A stretch of DNA of 64,000 nt, from the NCBI GenBank assembly GCA_019873645.1, contig JAIOAX010000023.1:16730-80729 (forward strand), in the 5' to 3' direction. The position numbers and the translations under genes are program-made. This stretch comes from Chloroflexota bacterium (lineage in GTDB: Bacteria; Chloroflexota; Anaerolineae; B4-G1; SLSP01). The notes under the pieces are model-generated. The model saw nothing but the letters and a program-made list of their open reading frames with translations. It made no database searches and had not been told where the DNA came from. Positions 50,153 to 60,004 of the stretch are shown here, one piece after another; the first letter of the stretch is position 1; each line of letters begins with the position of its first letter.

Positions 50153-51625
50153 TCACGATTCGCGGCTCCACCAGACGCCCAATTTCCATGCCAGTACCAG
50201 GGCAATAACAAAAAGGGCGACTTTGATCACCCGAAACCAACCGACTCCCCATACATCTACAGCAGTTAACGTAAAGTGAGGAAGGACCTCGGTGTAAAGG
50301 TGCCCCAGATAATCATTGCGATCTTGTTGCCAGCTCAGATATAGAGTGCGTATGTCATGTTGTAGAAAGACAAGCATGATATGAACAGCAACCGAAGGCA
50401 ACGCGAGTAAACTGACAAGATCACGTCCACGGGGCGGTAAAGCTTCCAAACAGCGCGCCATCAATAAAGTGACCAGAGGTAAAATAGGTAAGATATGCCG
50501 CGGACCGATAAAGTGGCCCCCGAACCAGTAACGATACTGGGCAAACAGTATAATGTTGACGGCGATGGTTGCCGCCACAACGATCCATTCCAGACGTACA
50601 CGCTTTTCACGTAAGCTCAGATATAAGCCCGGCCATGCTAATATCAAGACAGGTGTGTAAACGAATAGTCCTCTGCTGGCGCCAAATAAGAATCCCCACA
50701 GCCCAACCCATAAATTACCACTGCTGTAGGCTTCGGCCGGACTGTCAAATTGTACATAATCGGGGGCTTGATAATGGCTGTATGCCGTCACAAAGGGATT
50801 CCCAAAGCAGCGATAATTGTAAAATCCTAGAAAGAGCAACGGAACAAGTCCCGACACAACAAACAAAACCAGCTTCCGATAGAAATGACGCCGGTGCCGC
50901 TCCTGAGACAAAATCCAAAAAAGATAACCTGCCAGCGGTAGTAGAACGACGCTCATTGAAAAGTTAATCAGGACAGAATATCCACTGCTAAAAGCCGCCA
51001 GGTATAAGAAAAAGGGGCGGCGCGTGTGGCGATAGCGAAAAGCTGCCCATAATGCCAGCAACAAAAACGTGGTACTGGCGATGTTATTCATAAATGAGAC
51101 GGCATACACAATCTGAATCGTCGCCAATCCGGCAACCAACGCTCCGAGCGTCGCATTCTTACGTCGCACTTCCAGTTCCAGGGCCAATAGATATGTCAAT
51201 ATAACGGCGCAGCTCGCCAATGCAACCGCAAATAGCGGCAAGAAATCCGGGACAGGTCGAGCATTCCACAAAGGCAGCAACACATAACGAAACACCAGGT
51301 AGCCCGGTACAACTAATAGTGCAAAACCAGGAGGTTTATTAGAATAATAGTGTCCCCCATAGGTCGAGAGATCAACGGCTACAGGCGGCAGGAAAGCATC
51401 CAGGACAAAGGTGTGCCCTTCTGCCAACGCTTGTACCAGAACAAAGTGAGAGGTCTCATTGCCGGTGACAAAGGCATTCCAATTCCACTGCCCGTCCTGA
51501 TAGAGGAGTGTGTAACGAATGAGCAAAGCATAGATACAGAAACAAAATAAACCAAGCAGAAACGCCCCCTCCACGAGGAAGCGTTTCTGCCTGTCAGCCG
51601 GCTTTGAATCAGCAGCGATACTCAT
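50153..51625 (-). CDS. GT39/PMT-like membrane glycosyltransferase
   Basis: The ATG at 51625 overlaps the radical-SAM stop by four bases (ATGA). The 490-residue protein has about eleven membrane segments. The first outer loop carries acidic DAFLPPVAVDLSTYGG followed by YYSNKPPGFALLVVPGY, the pattern of ArnT/PMT-type enzymes that use a polyprenyl-phosphate sugar donor. It should transfer a sugar on the outer side of the membrane. The acceptor cannot be read. Confidence 0.82.
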   Translation of the reverse strand: MSIAADSKPADRQKRFLVEGAFLLGLFCFCIYALLIRYTLLYQDGQWNWNAFVTGNETSHFVLVQALAEGHTFVLDAFLPPVAVDLSTYGGHYYSNKPPGFALLVVPGYLVFRYVLLPLWNARPVPDFLPLFAVALASCAVILTYLLALELEVRRKNATLGALVAGLATIQIVYAVSFMNNIASTTFLLLALWAAFRYRHTRRPFFLYLAAFSSGYSVLINFSMSVVLLPLAGYLFWILSQERHRRHFYRKLVLFVVSGLVPLLFLGFYNYRCFGNPFVTAYSHYQAPDYVQFDSPAEAYSSGNLWVGLWGFLFGASRGLFVYTPVLILAWPGLYLSLREKRVRLEWIVVAATIAVNIILFAQYRYWFGGHFIGPRHILPILPLVTLLMARCLEALPPRGRDLVSLLALPSVAVHIMLVFLQHDIRTLYLSWQQDRNDYLGHLYTEVLPHFTLTAVDVWGVGWFRVIKVALFVIALVLAWKLGVWWSRES

Positions 51626-53034
51626 AATCCCAAAACCTTCAGCGCCGCGCGCGCTTTGCGCATAAACTCCCCGGCTGAACGCACTTGCAACAACTGCTTC
51701 AACGCATAACGGGGACGCAAATAGAAGCTCTTGTAGGCGTAATTCGATAGCTCGATCAATTCCGCCGTCGTTAGCTCCTCCTCCCAATAGCGTGGTTGGA
51801 AATCCGGCGTAGGGTTGGCGGCGAACGCCTGCCAATAGTCGCTCTCAAAGACGCCTTGTTCCAGAGCATCAAAATAAATGCGTGTCCCAGGATAGGGCGT
51901 CAGGATGCTGATGTGTACGTAATCGGGATCAAGCTCCTTAGAGAGCTTGATCGTCTGAAGAATATCTTCCCGCGTCTCTGTTGGGGCGCCGATCATGAAA
52001 TAAGCCAAGACCTCCATCCCCACTTTTTTCGTCCATTGAAAGGCTTGACGGACTTGTTCAATAGTAATACGTTTATTCAAAACTTTCAAAATTTTCTCGG
52101 TGCCTGCTTCTACGCCATAGTGAATACGCTCGCAGCCGGCTTCGCGCATCGCCTTGAGCATCTCCGGGGTGACTGTATCCACCCGTGCACGCACATCCCA
52201 ACCGATATCAAGCTTACGGCGTTGAATTTCCTCACAAATGCCCATCACCCGCTGTTTATCTACCGTGAATGTATCGTCATAAATTAAAAATTCGTAGATT
52301 CCTAAATGTGTACAAGCCTCCATCTCATCCACGACATTCTTAGGGGAACGGGCGCGAAACCGTTTTCCTAGATGGGGACGATCACAAAAAGCACATTGGA
52401 AAGGGCATCCCCGACTGGTAAACATCGTGGTAATTGGTGTGCGCTTGGCAATGACCGAACTGTATTTCTGGTAGGGGACCAGGTGTCGGGCCGGAAAGGG
52501 AAGGCTATCCAGGTCCTGAATCATTGCAGTACGACCAGTATTCACGAGCTCTCCTTGAGCGTAGAATACCAGGCCTTGCACTTGACGCAATTTGTCCGGC
52601 TGGGTGATATTATCTACCAACTCGCTGAAGACGTATTCTCCTTCTCCCATCACCACATAGTCTACGCCGGGAAGATTCAAAGTCTCAACGGGGAACAGAT
52701 GGGCGTGAGGCCCGCCAATGACAACCCGGGCTTCGGGGGCAACCGCTTTGACCACGCGAATGGTTTCCAACACATCCAGTAGGGTGAAGGTCATAGCTGT
52801 AATACCGACTACATCGGGCGCTGCACGACGCACTCGTTCTTTGAGCTGTTCGCCGGTTAATTCCTCAACCTGCGCATCAATCACCTCAACGCCATGGCGT
52901 CCTTGCATCTCCATATAAGCAGCGATGTACAGTATGCCTAATGGTGGGTTGTAACCACGTTCCTCTTCAACGATCGAAGGGATATTCCCGATAATCTCCT
53001 GAGCACTTGGGGGGTTAATCAACAAGACTTTCAT
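51622..53034 (-). CDS. B12-binding-domain radical SAM enzyme
   Basis: The start at 53034 (MKVLLINPPSAQE) overlaps the relic glycosyltransferase stop (ATGA) and follows AGGAAAA. In the 470-residue protein, a Rossmann B12-like domain (1-140, with VVIGGPHAHLFP) is followed by a radical SAM domain with cluster cysteines C210, C214, C217 (SRGCPFQCAFC). Later come YFMIGAPTETREDIL and the usual C-terminal LTPYPGTRIYFDAL. Such enzymes methylate or rearrange unactivated carbons. In this operon a lipid or sugar substrate is likely. The HpnJ/BchE-like length fits but does not fix the reaction. Confidence 0.9.
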   Translation of the reverse strand: MKVLLINPPSAQEIIGNIPSIVEEERGYNPPLGILYIAAYMEMQGRHGVEVIDAQVEELTGEQLKERVRRAAPDVVGITAMTFTLLDVLETIRVVKAVAPEARVVIGGPHAHLFPVETLNLPGVDYVVMGEGEYVFSELVDNITQPDKLRQVQGLVFYAQGELVNTGRTAMIQDLDSLPFPARHLVPYQKYSSVIAKRTPITTMFTSRGCPFQCAFCDRPHLGKRFRARSPKNVVDEMEACTHLGIYEFLIYDDTFTVDKQRVMGICEEIQRRKLDIGWDVRARVDTVTPEMLKAMREAGCERIHYGVEAGTEKILKVLNKRITIEQVRQAFQWTKKVGMEVLAYFMIGAPTETREDILQTIKLSKELDPDYVHISILTPYPGTRIYFDALEQGVFESDYWQAFAANPTPDFQPRYWEEELTTAELIELSNYAYKSFYLRPRYALKQLLQVRSAGEFMRKARAALKVLGL

Positions 53035-53341
53035 GGTTTTCCTGCCCTCACTTTTGTAATAACATCGGCTAACAGGCCGGTTGCCGCAATTTGTATCGCA
53101 GCCATAGCGATAATCACCGTTGTAATATCCATAGCGGTGCCATACCCTCGGTTTTGTGGGTGCTGAGAATGTGAACAGATTCATCGTTGAGCACTTCCAC
53201 CGTTGGGTCTGAAGAGCCCTCGTCTACCACGATGATCTCATATTCACAAGCCAGAGAGTTCATTTCTTGTCTGATGTCGGCAATGCTCTGTTGGATGCTG
53301 CCAACCTCATTATAAACCGGGACAATAATGCTAACTTTCAT
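53031..53341 (-). pseudogene. Relic GT2 glycosyltransferase (frameshift and internal deletion)
   Basis: From the ATG at 53341 the frame gives a normal GT2 start (MKVSIIVPVYNEVGSIQQSI, then YEIIVVDEGSSDPTVEV) up to VHILSTHK. There the A-run is one base short, so the frame turns to nonsense. In the next frame the chain resumes as NRGYGTA, the usual GT2 continuation, but jumps straight to a C-terminal membrane helix (MDITTVIIAMAAIQIAATGL, LADVITKVR). That helix matches the intact GT2 of this operon ([20 protein letters not shown]). About 200 central residues are gone. The relic's stop still overlaps the radical-SAM start (ATGA), keeping coupling. A sequencing error could explain the frameshift but not the deletion. 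Confidence 0.7.
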
Positions 53342-53367
53342 CGTTTTTCCAGACGTCCATTTAGATA

Positions 53368-55887
53368 TTAACGACAAAACGTGCGGTCGAATTCAAAAAT
53401 TCTGACCTGATCTTGTTGATAGAGCAAACGAAATGCAGGACTCTGTTGCAACTGGAGCACATCAACAAGCGGCGTGAGGGTTGGCCCCGTTATCAACTTG
53501 CCAAGCGCTACCTGGCGTTGCCCGAGGTAAATATGTGTAATCGGAAGTGGAAACTGACATAGGGCTGCAATGCCGTCCGCCGATGTTACCGGGACCTCCA
53601 GCAAACGCTGGGTGAGGCGATTGACTGCCTCCGTGTATCCAGCTTGCTCCGGTGCTTCACTCTGGAGCAAATAAGGTAACGGAATCGTCGCCATGCGACG
53701 GCTTAAAACAGATAGCCATGAACCACCGTCCATCCCTAAAGCATGAGGCCCTACGACCGCCGTCCACCAGGCTGTTTCCTCACCCTGACTTCCCGTCCCA
53801 TCAGAATACAACGTACCTCTAATCACGATTAATGCATTTGAAGGTAAATGATTCGCCACCCACTGAGCGGCGCGTATATCGGGCCAGGTCGCGAAATCGT
53901 AGCTACGCTCAACCCATTGCAGGGAGATAAGACACCGGTACAGCACCACTACAAACAAGACTACGGTAGCCAGGCCTCTGCTCCACTTTTTTGCCCACAG
54001 CGGCTCTCCCCAATGTCCCAATAATGTCCCCCACACCAAAGCCCGCGGCATATACAGGCTGGTGCTAATCGTAAAACTCTGGATGATACTGACGCCGGGC
54101 AAAGGAAACATACGTAGAATCGGTAAGGCCATTAACAGCCATGCCCACACAACCGGCAGAATAGCCGCCTCATTGACCCATATCGCCAGCAGGCTTCCCA
54201 CAAAAATCCATAGCGCATGCATGAACGGCCAGGTGATAGAAACTTGCTGTCCCATCTGCACTAAATTCTGAAAGGGGAACTGAGATGTTGAAGCCCTGGC
54301 TATGGCAGATACTTGAGATTGGGTCATAATTCGAAAAAGCCACGGAAACGCTATCCCTCCTCCAAAGATAACCGTACCCAGCAAGCACAGCCAATAACGC
54401 CGTTTTGTAAAGGTATGAGTAGCTTTGGCAAAGATTAGCAAGCTTGCCAGGATGAATGTGCCGTAATGAAAAACCATGCGGTAATAAGTCAAAGTCATGC
54501 CGGCAAAGGTTAGGCCGCCTCCCAACACCCAGGGCCAAAGTTTCCCTTCGGCCTTTTGAGCACACCATCCCCACCAAACCGCGAACAGCAAAAGTGCCTG
54601 GCCGCACATTTGGGGATACCGCCCCCAGTTTGTATAAAACGCCGGAAATTGCAGCCCAACGCCTGCCAGCAGCATAGCAAAAACACCGGCCCATACCCCC
54701 CTGATGCGGTAGGCCAAAGGATAAAGAGACAGAACCGCCAAAACGTTCAAAGCCTGTCCGGCCCACAACACAGCCTGCGGAGCAGCGCTGCCGGTTAACC
54801 AGGCCCAGACAGCTACCAGGGTATGGAATCCGAACTGCTGTGAGAATGTTTGATAGGGGGCATACGGGCGCCAGGATTGGAATATCCCCTTTTCTTCAAG
54901 GAGGTGTTGTACGATCATTGTATGTTGAATAGAATCCATCCACAATGGCAGTTCCAGCCCCCGAATCATCGCAAAACGTTGCAAACTAATGATTCCCACC
55001 ACACCAATGAAAACCAGATCGGGCCAGGAGATTTTCTTTATACAAATTTGAGAAAAAGTTCGGAATGTACCAAGCCGCCATTTCCATGGACGATAGTGCC
55101 AAACCAGGATCGCAAAGCCCAGAAGCACCGGTAACCATGCATAAACGGCCCCCAGCCGCAAACCAAGGAGATAGGTCCATAGCATCAAGCACGGATACAA
55201 TGCCAGACTCAAGCCGGCTGCAACACCGACGCCTTCCGTCCAATGTCTCACCGCTGGACCACCGTAACGTTGCAGAACAATCAACAGAGCCCATCCAGGT
55301 ACACCATAAAGGATACCCGACAAAATCAAAGCGCCTACCGCCTGGAGGAGGGTTTGTATACCACCAATGACGATTCCACTCCAATTATAGGTCAATCGGA
55401 AAGCCATCTGGGCATCGGCAGGCTGATGATCACGATATAAGGAGCCATTTGCATAAGCTTCGGGAGTTCCGGCGCCTATAAACACATGATCTGCTTCTCC
55501 AATTTCCAAGAAAAAATAGTAATAGTGGTTATGAGAATCTAAAAGAGGAGCAAAGGAGAAATGGTAAAAACCGGCCTGGTTAACCTGCCTCAAAGGCAAG
55601 TCTGCGGTCACCAGATCAATGTCGCTCTGTGGGTCAGTACGTAAATGGAGGCGGATATCTCCTTTCGTACTACCCGGCTCCAACCATACATCCACGCCAT
55701 TCAAACAGGCATGGTGTGCAACAAATGTTTGCCCAACTGAGGATTCCGCCTGCAATATGACAGTAAGATCAACAATATGCTGTGGTTGTTCTTGATCTAC
55801 GAAGGCGGTACAAGCTGACAAAAGTAGCAAGCTGATCCATAGCCAGACTCTATGGTACAGATCATGCATCAACTTGTCCCTGGTCAT
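53368..55887 (-). CDS. Large polytopic membrane protein, GT-C-like
   Basis: The ATG at 55887 overlaps the GT2 stop by four bases. In the 839-residue protein a lipobox-like LLLLSAC lies near the N-terminus, followed by an external beta domain (about 30-160) and a dozen or more membrane helices from about 165. The loop [20 protein letters not shown] resembles the acidic loop of GT-C glycosyltransferases. The C-terminal outer domain is about 190 residues. Function is inferred from topology and neighbours: assembly or transfer of a surface glycan. I do not recognise a specific family. Confidence 0.7.
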   Translation of the reverse strand: MTRDKLMHDLYHRVWLWISLLLLSACTAFVDQEQPQHIVDLTVILQAESSVGQTFVAHHACLNGVDVWLEPGSTKGDIRLHLRTDPQSDIDLVTADLPLRQVNQAGFYHFSFAPLLDSHNHYYYFFLEIGEADHVFIGAGTPEAYANGSLYRDHQPADAQMAFRLTYNWSGIVIGGIQTLLQAVGALILSGILYGVPGWALLIVLQRYGGPAVRHWTEGVGVAAGLSLALYPCLMLWTYLLGLRLGAVYAWLPVLLGFAILVWHYRPWKWRLGTFRTFSQICIKKISWPDLVFIGVVGIISLQRFAMIRGLELPLWMDSIQHTMIVQHLLEEKGIFQSWRPYAPYQTFSQQFGFHTLVAVWAWLTGSAAPQAVLWAGQALNVLAVLSLYPLAYRIRGVWAGVFAMLLAGVGLQFPAFYTNWGRYPQMCGQALLLFAVWWGWCAQKAEGKLWPWVLGGGLTFAGMTLTYYRMVFHYGTFILASLLIFAKATHTFTKRRYWLCLLGTVIFGGGIAFPWLFRIMTQSQVSAIARASTSQFPFQNLVQMGQQVSITWPFMHALWIFVGSLLAIWVNEAAILPVVWAWLLMALPILRMFPLPGVSIIQSFTISTSLYMPRALVWGTLLGHWGEPLWAKKWSRGLATVVLFVVVLYRCLISLQWVERSYDFATWPDIRAAQWVANHLPSNALIVIRGTLYSDGTGSQGEETAWWTAVVGPHALGMDGGSWLSVLSRRMATIPLPYLLQSEAPEQAGYTEAVNRLTQRLLEVPVTSADGIAALCQFPLPITHIYLGQRQVALGKLITGPTLTPLVDVLQLQQSPAFRLLYQQDQVRIFEFDRTFCR

Positions 55888-56861
55888 AAATGGACATCCT
55901 TATCGTTACGGTCACCCAATTCAATCTTCCGTACTCGATAAAGCATCTCTTCCAAAATACCACGGTTGAGGCCAATCAGATCCGCGACCATTCCTAACAA
56001 GAATGACTGAAGGCCTAAGGCCCAAAAGATGACAGTTAAAATAAGGGACTGAGCATGTTCTGCACCCTGACCAAGAAAGTAGAAGATACTGAACCGTATT
56101 CCCCACACGATACCGGCGAAAAGCAACAGACCCCCAAAAGTGAAAAACACCCGCAGCGGGCGATACATCGTATACGCGCGCAAAATCGTCGCCGTCGAAT
56201 TCACCAGATAGTGCGGGATATTGCGCATCAAGCGCGACTGGCGCGTCTGGGGATTGACGTGCACCGGCGCATATACCACCGCCATGCGCTGCGCGCCTGC
56301 CTGGATCAAGGATTCAAGCGTATAAGAATACTGACTGAGGATGAGGGTACGCAGTGCGGCATCCCGGGTCAAGGCACGGAAGCCACTGGTTGCGTCGGGG
56401 GTTGCGACTCCCGATGCGGTTTGGACCACCCAACTGCCCAACTGTTGTAGCCGCCGCTTGAGGGGAGAAAACTGCGGCAGGCTCGCCACACCGCGGTCGC
56501 CAACCACGATGTCGGCGCGTCCCTCCAGGATCGGCTGTACCAGGCGCGGAATGTCGTCGCCCCGGTACTGGTTGTCGGCGTCGGTATTGACGATAATGTC
56601 GGCGCCGGCTGCCAACGAAGCCTCCAGCCCCCGCACGAAGGCATGCGCCAGGCCACGATTCCGCCCCAGCCGGACAATGTGCTCTACACCCAATGCCTGT
56701 GCCACTTCTGCCGTCCGGTCGGTGCTGCCGTCGTCAATGACCAAAACCTCGATCTCATCTATCCCGGCGATCTCGCGCGGCAGATCGTGAAACGTCGCTG
56801 GCAATGTGTGTTCTTCGTTATAACACGGTATTTGAATCACCAGTTTCATGGCCTCACCCAT
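55884..56861 (-). CDS. GT2 polyprenyl-phosphate glycosyltransferase (DPM1-like)
   Basis: The 325-residue protein has a GT-A catalytic domain with [40 protein letters not shown], the metal-binding NTDADNQY and [17 protein letters not shown]. Two C-terminal membrane segments follow ([17 protein letters not shown] and [16 protein letters not shown]). It should load a sugar onto polyprenyl phosphate at the inner face of the membrane for the GT-C/GT39 enzymes downstream. It is the first gene of the operon; the start could be four codons later (56849). Confidence 0.9.
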   Translation of the reverse strand: MGEAMKLVIQIPCYNEEHTLPATFHDLPREIAGIDEIEVLVIDDGSTDRTAEVAQALGVEHIVRLGRNRGLAHAFVRGLEASLAAGADIIVNTDADNQYRGDDIPRLVQPILEGRADIVVGDRGVASLPQFSPLKRRLQQLGSWVVQTASGVATPDATSGFRALTRDAALRTLILSQYSYTLESLIQAGAQRMAVVYAPVHVNPQTRQSRLMRNIPHYLVNSTATILRAYTMYRPLRVFFTFGGLLLFAGIVWGIRFSIFYFLGQGAEHAQSLILTVIFWALGLQSFLLGMVADLIGLNRGILEEMLYRVRKIELGDRNDKDVHL

Positions 56862-56895
56862 GCCTCGTCAAAAGGATGCCCGACATATACCCTGC

Positions 56896-56923
56896 ATTAT
56901 ATCACGCTCGGACGTATCGTCCA
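56896..56923 (-). promoter_or_regulatory. Promoter of the glycan operon
   Basis: On the minus strand TGGACG (56918-56923) and TATAAT (56896-56901) are 16 bases apart, 35 bases before the GT2 start. Confidence 0.55.
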
Positions 56924-56941
56924 CTGAAATACAAATTCATC

Positions 56942-56970
56942 TTGCTTTGTTTCGTTTTCCCTTGTATAAT
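56942..56970 (+). promoter_or_regulatory. Promoter of the HhH membrane-protein gene
   Basis: TTGCTT (56942-56947) and TATAAT (56965-56970) are 17 bases apart. The leader is about 110 bases, ending in AGGGAGGG before the ATG at 57088. Confidence 0.65.
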
Positions 56971-57087
56971 AAACTTAGTTTTGTATCCTCACTTTCCGAT
57001 TTGTGTTCACAGTGGCTCCCCACCGTGAGCATCATATACCCGGCTTATCAGACTGACAACTATCAGACTACATTCAGGGAGGGATCT

Positions 57088-57708
57088 ATGCACTGGCTAA
57101 GCTTTTTCATCGGCATGCTTGTGGGCTGGTTGGTCGAATTGCTCATTGATTTTCTCTTTTGGCGGCGGAAACGTGGGACATCGGCAGCCGAAACAGAGGT
57201 ACGCGCCGAATTGGCCAGGACCGAAGCTACTGTCGGACAGCTTGAGGCGCAGTTAGCGGCATGCCGCGAACGCGCCGAGCGTCTTGAACTCTGCGAGCAC
57301 GATCTGCAAGCATGTACCAGTGCCCTGCATGACGCCCAAGAACAGTTGCGCCTCAAAGAAGAGAGAATCCAGGCTTTGGAGTCAATGTTGACGGACTTGA
57401 AAATAGAGTCCGACAAACGCGCCGTGTCTTTTATGACTATGGGCGGCGCTTCCCGTGACAATTTGCAAAGGATTGAAGGAATCGGCCCTAAGATCGCCGA
57501 AATCCTCACTGCGCATGGAATCGCCACCTTTGCAGATTTGGCCGAGGCTGATGTGACGCACTTGCGCGAGATCCTCAAGGAAGCCGGTCCACGCTATCGT
57601 CTGTCCGATCCTGAGAGCTGGCCCGAACAGGCGCGTCTTGCAGCTCAAGGCGACTGGGAAGGTTTGTTTGAACTCCAAGGTCAACTGAAGGGCGGTCGTC
57701 ATAAGTAG
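57088..57708 (+). CDS. Membrane-anchored coiled-coil protein with helix-hairpin-helix domain
   Basis: The ATG at 57088 follows AGGGAGGG; the frame upstream is not coding. In the 206-residue protein, a membrane helix (LSFFIGMLVGWLVELLIDFL) is followed by a long coiled coil (about 30-110, rich in E/R/Q/L) and a helix-hairpin-helix domain starting LQRIEGIGPKIAEILTAHGI. Such 'L21-like/DUF4332' HhH domains often bind nucleic acid or proteins. The order suggests a membrane-tethered DNA or scaffold contact. Function unproven. Confidence 0.8.
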   Translation: MHWLSFFIGMLVGWLVELLIDFLFWRRKRGTSAAETEVRAELARTEATVGQLEAQLAACRERAERLELCEHDLQACTSALHDAQEQLRLKEERIQALESMLTDLKIESDKRAVSFMTMGGASRDNLQRIEGIGPKIAEILTAHGIATFADLAEADVTHLREILKEAGPRYRLSDPESWPEQARLAAQGDWEGLFELQGQLKGGRHK

Positions 57709-57847
57709 CATAGTAGCATAGCCCCTTGCGGGTGGATTGAGCTTGTGGGCGATTTGGCCGGCCAGAAATGGGCGCAAGGCTTAAACTGATGTCATAGAGT
57801 CCTGGTATGTCGGATGCTCCAATACGTAAAGACGGGGAGGAAGAATT

Positions 57848-59623
57848 ATGGCTTATCAACGCACATCCCAGAGTATTCGCGCCTACAATGCTTTCAAAGC
57901 CATTGTAACGCTGGTTTTGGTAGTCATCATTCTCATCCTGTTGCTGCGCGGCTGTCGCAGCAGTAAAACGCTCCCTGAGGCTATTGCTACCACCGTGGCC
58001 CCGTCCCCTGAGATCGCCGTTACCACAGTTGCTCCATCGCCTGAGGCGACCGCCACAGCCACCGTAGCACCGACCCCAACCCCCGGCACCAAGAAAACTC
58101 CTGAGGTATCCGTAGTCGTGCCGACATTGAACGCGCCGCAGGCAGGTGCCGACGGGACGGTGACGCTCTCCGGGACGGGGGCGCCGGGGTCCACGGTCGA
58201 AATCTGGGCCGACGGCGAGCTGGTGGGACAAACGACCGTCGGCGCAGACGGCGTTTGGGCGCTGACCGCGCCGCTCAAGCCGGGTGACTACGCCTTCACC
58301 GCCCGCGCCGTAGACGCCGCCGGCAAGACCCTCGCGGAATCGGAACCGCTCAGCTTCACCATGCCGGCGCCTCCCGTAGCCGCGCCGACATTGAACGCGC
58401 CGCAGGCAGGTGCCGATGGGACGGTGACGCTCTCCGGGACGGGTGCGCCGGGGTCCACGGTCGAAATCTGGGCCGACGGCGAGCTGGTGGGACAAACGAC
58501 CGTCGGCGCAGACGGCGTTTGGACGCTGACTGCGCCGCTCAAGCCGGGTGATTACGCCTTCACCGCCCGCGCCGTAGACGCCGCCGGCAAGACCCTCGCG
58601 GAATCGGAACCGTTCAGCTTCACCATGCCCGCGCCTCCCGTAGCCGCGCCGACGCTGAACACCCCACAGGCAGGTGCCGATGGGACGGTGACGCTCTCCG
58701 GGACGGGTGCGCCGGGGTCCACGGTCGAAATCTGGGCCGACGGCGAGCTGGTGGGACAAACGACCGTCGGCGCAGACGGCGTTTGGACGCTGACTGCGCC
58801 GCTCAAGCCGGGTGATTACGCCTTCACCGCCCGCGCCGTAGACGCCGCCGGCAAGACCCTCGCGGAATCGGAACCGTTCAGCTTCACCATGCCCGCGCCT
58901 CCCGTAGCCGCGCCGACGCTGAACACCCCACAGGCAGGTGCCGATGGGACGGTGACGCTCTCCGGGACGGGTGCGCCGGGGTCCACGGTCGAAATCTGGG
59001 CCGACGGCGAGCTGGTGGGACAAACGACCGTCGGCGCAGACGGCGTTTGGACGCTGACCGCGCCGCTCAAGCCGGGTGATTACGCCTTCACCGCCCGCGC
59101 CGTAGACGCCGCCGGCAAGACCCTCGCGGAATCGGAACCGCTCAGCTTTACCATGCCGGCAGCCAAACCTGTATTGACCTCACCGAAAACCGGCGATAAG
59201 CTGAGCGGCGACACCCTGACCCTCGCCGGCACCGGGCAGCCGGGGATGGAGATCGAGATCCTCGACAACGGTAAAGTGATCGGCAAAGCCGTTGTGCAAG
59301 CAGACGGAACGTGGACCTTCGACTACAAATGCGCGCCGGGCGCCCATACGCTCAGCGTGCAAAATGCCGGAGATGCGACCAGTGCGAGTGCCGCTGTCAA
59401 TGTCGAAGTGGCCGCCAAACCGGTCACAGACCTGTGCAGCGGCAAGGATATTCCTATGGGGGTTGATCAGGGAACCACTTACATCGTCGCGCGTTGCGAG
59501 TACATGGGATTGATTGCCAGGCGCGTGGGCGTCAAACTTGCGGATTTGATCGCGGCTAATCCTCAGGTCAAGAATCCCAATTTGATCTATCCCGGTCAAG
59601 TGCTCAACCTGCCGCCGCGCTGA
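57848..59623 (+). CDS. Surface protein with four near-identical Ig-like repeats and a C-terminal LysM
   Basis: Start after GGGGAGG. In the 591-residue protein there is one N-terminal membrane helix (about 17-35), a Pro/Thr/Ala-rich stalk to about 90, and four 88-residue Ig-like repeats. Each contains TVTLSGTGAPGSTVEIWADG, ELVGQTTVGADGVW and KPGDYAFTARAVDAAG. A fifth, diverged repeat follows (GDKLSGDTLTLAGTGQPGME), and a LysM at about 540-591 (TYIVARCEYMGLIARRVGVK, NPNLIYPGQVLNLPP). LysM binds peptidoglycan-type glycans, so the chain should span from membrane to wall. Confidence 0.88.
   Translation: MAYQRTSQSIRAYNAFKAIVTLVLVVIILILLLRGCRSSKTLPEAIATTVAPSPEIAVTTVAPSPEATATATVAPTPTPGTKKTPEVSVVVPTLNAPQAGADGTVTLSGTGAPGSTVEIWADGELVGQTTVGADGVWALTAPLKPGDYAFTARAVDAAGKTLAESEPLSFTMPAPPVAAPTLNAPQAGADGTVTLSGTGAPGSTVEIWADGELVGQTTVGADGVWTLTAPLKPGDYAFTARAVDAAGKTLAESEPFSFTMPAPPVAAPTLNTPQAGADGTVTLSGTGAPGSTVEIWADGELVGQTTVGADGVWTLTAPLKPGDYAFTARAVDAAGKTLAESEPFSFTMPAPPVAAPTLNTPQAGADGTVTLSGTGAPGSTVEIWADGELVGQTTVGADGVWTLTAPLKPGDYAFTARAVDAAGKTLAESEPLSFTMPAAKPVLTSPKTGDKLSGDTLTLAGTGQPGMEIEILDNGKVIGKAVVQADGTWTFDYKCAPGAHTLSVQNAGDATSASAAVNVEVAAKPVTDLCSGKDIPMGVDQGTTYIVARCEYMGLIARRVGVKLADLIAANPQVKNPNLIYPGQVLNLPPR
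58121..59176. repeat. Four tandem 264-base coding repeats
   Basis: Units start at 58121, 58385, 58649 and 58913, exactly 264 bases apart; units 3 and 4 are almost base-identical apart from the end. Synonymous positions have barely diverged, so the expansion is recent or is kept uniform by gene conversion. The repeats keep frame. Confidence 0.95.
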
Positions 59624-59659
59624 ACTTGGGGTTTGTCACTTTGAAGCCCGTCGCACGAT

Positions 59660-59687
59660 TTGCACATTTGACAAACGGGATTATAAT
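59660..59687 (+). promoter_or_regulatory. Promoter of thrS
   Basis: TTGCAC (59660-59665) and TATAAT (59682-59687) are 16 bases apart and precede the T-box leader by a few bases. Confidence 0.55.
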
Positions 59688-59693
59688 GACGCT

Positions 59694-59985
59694 ACATTCG
59701 CAGAAACGTTGAGCGGGACGAGTAACCGGCGGACAACGCCAGAGAAGGGAGGTCGCCGACTGAGAGCCTCCCCCGTGGATAAAGGCACCCTGCATCCCGA
59801 ACCCGGTGAAAACCCCCCGCGAGTGGGTTCTTGAAAGGAGCGCCTTCAATGGCTGACAAGTATGGGACCCCGGCTTAGCCCGTTATCGCTACAAGAGTGC
59901 CGGATAAGGCCGCTGATCTGCCTCAACCGGAACTTGGGTGGAACCACGTAGCGCCCCGCGTCCCAAGAGATGTGGGGCGCTATCT
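59694..59985 (+). promoter_or_regulatory. T-box riboswitch (tRNA-Thr sensing) in the thrS leader
   Basis: The antiterminator T-box sequence ACTTGGGTGGAACCACG is at 59932-59948; its TGGA bulge suits a tRNA with U before CCA. A stem-I-like region has GGGACGAGTAACC, AGAGAAGGGAGG and GACTGAGAGCCTCC, and the lower stem pairs CGGGA with TCCCG. The only threonine codon placed where the specifier should be is ACC at 59787-59789 (tentative). A hairpin AGCGCCCC/GGGGCGCT (59950-59957/59974-59981) follows but lacks a T-run. Uncharged tRNA-Thr would therefore switch thrS expression; whether by termination or translation is open. Confidence 0.82.
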
Positions 59986-60004
59986 CATGATCAGGAGGTT
60001 CACA

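Noticed and set aside
57575..59023. Long minus-strand open frame of 482 codons across the Ig repeats
   Set aside because: It is the mirror of the in-frame 264-base repeats of the LysM protein, has no ribosome-binding site or known fold, and repeats the same nonsense block.
59897..60004. Longer ThrS with extra N-terminal residues replacing TGS
   Set aside because: The extra codons are the T-box antiterminator, and AGGAGG lies before 60005.
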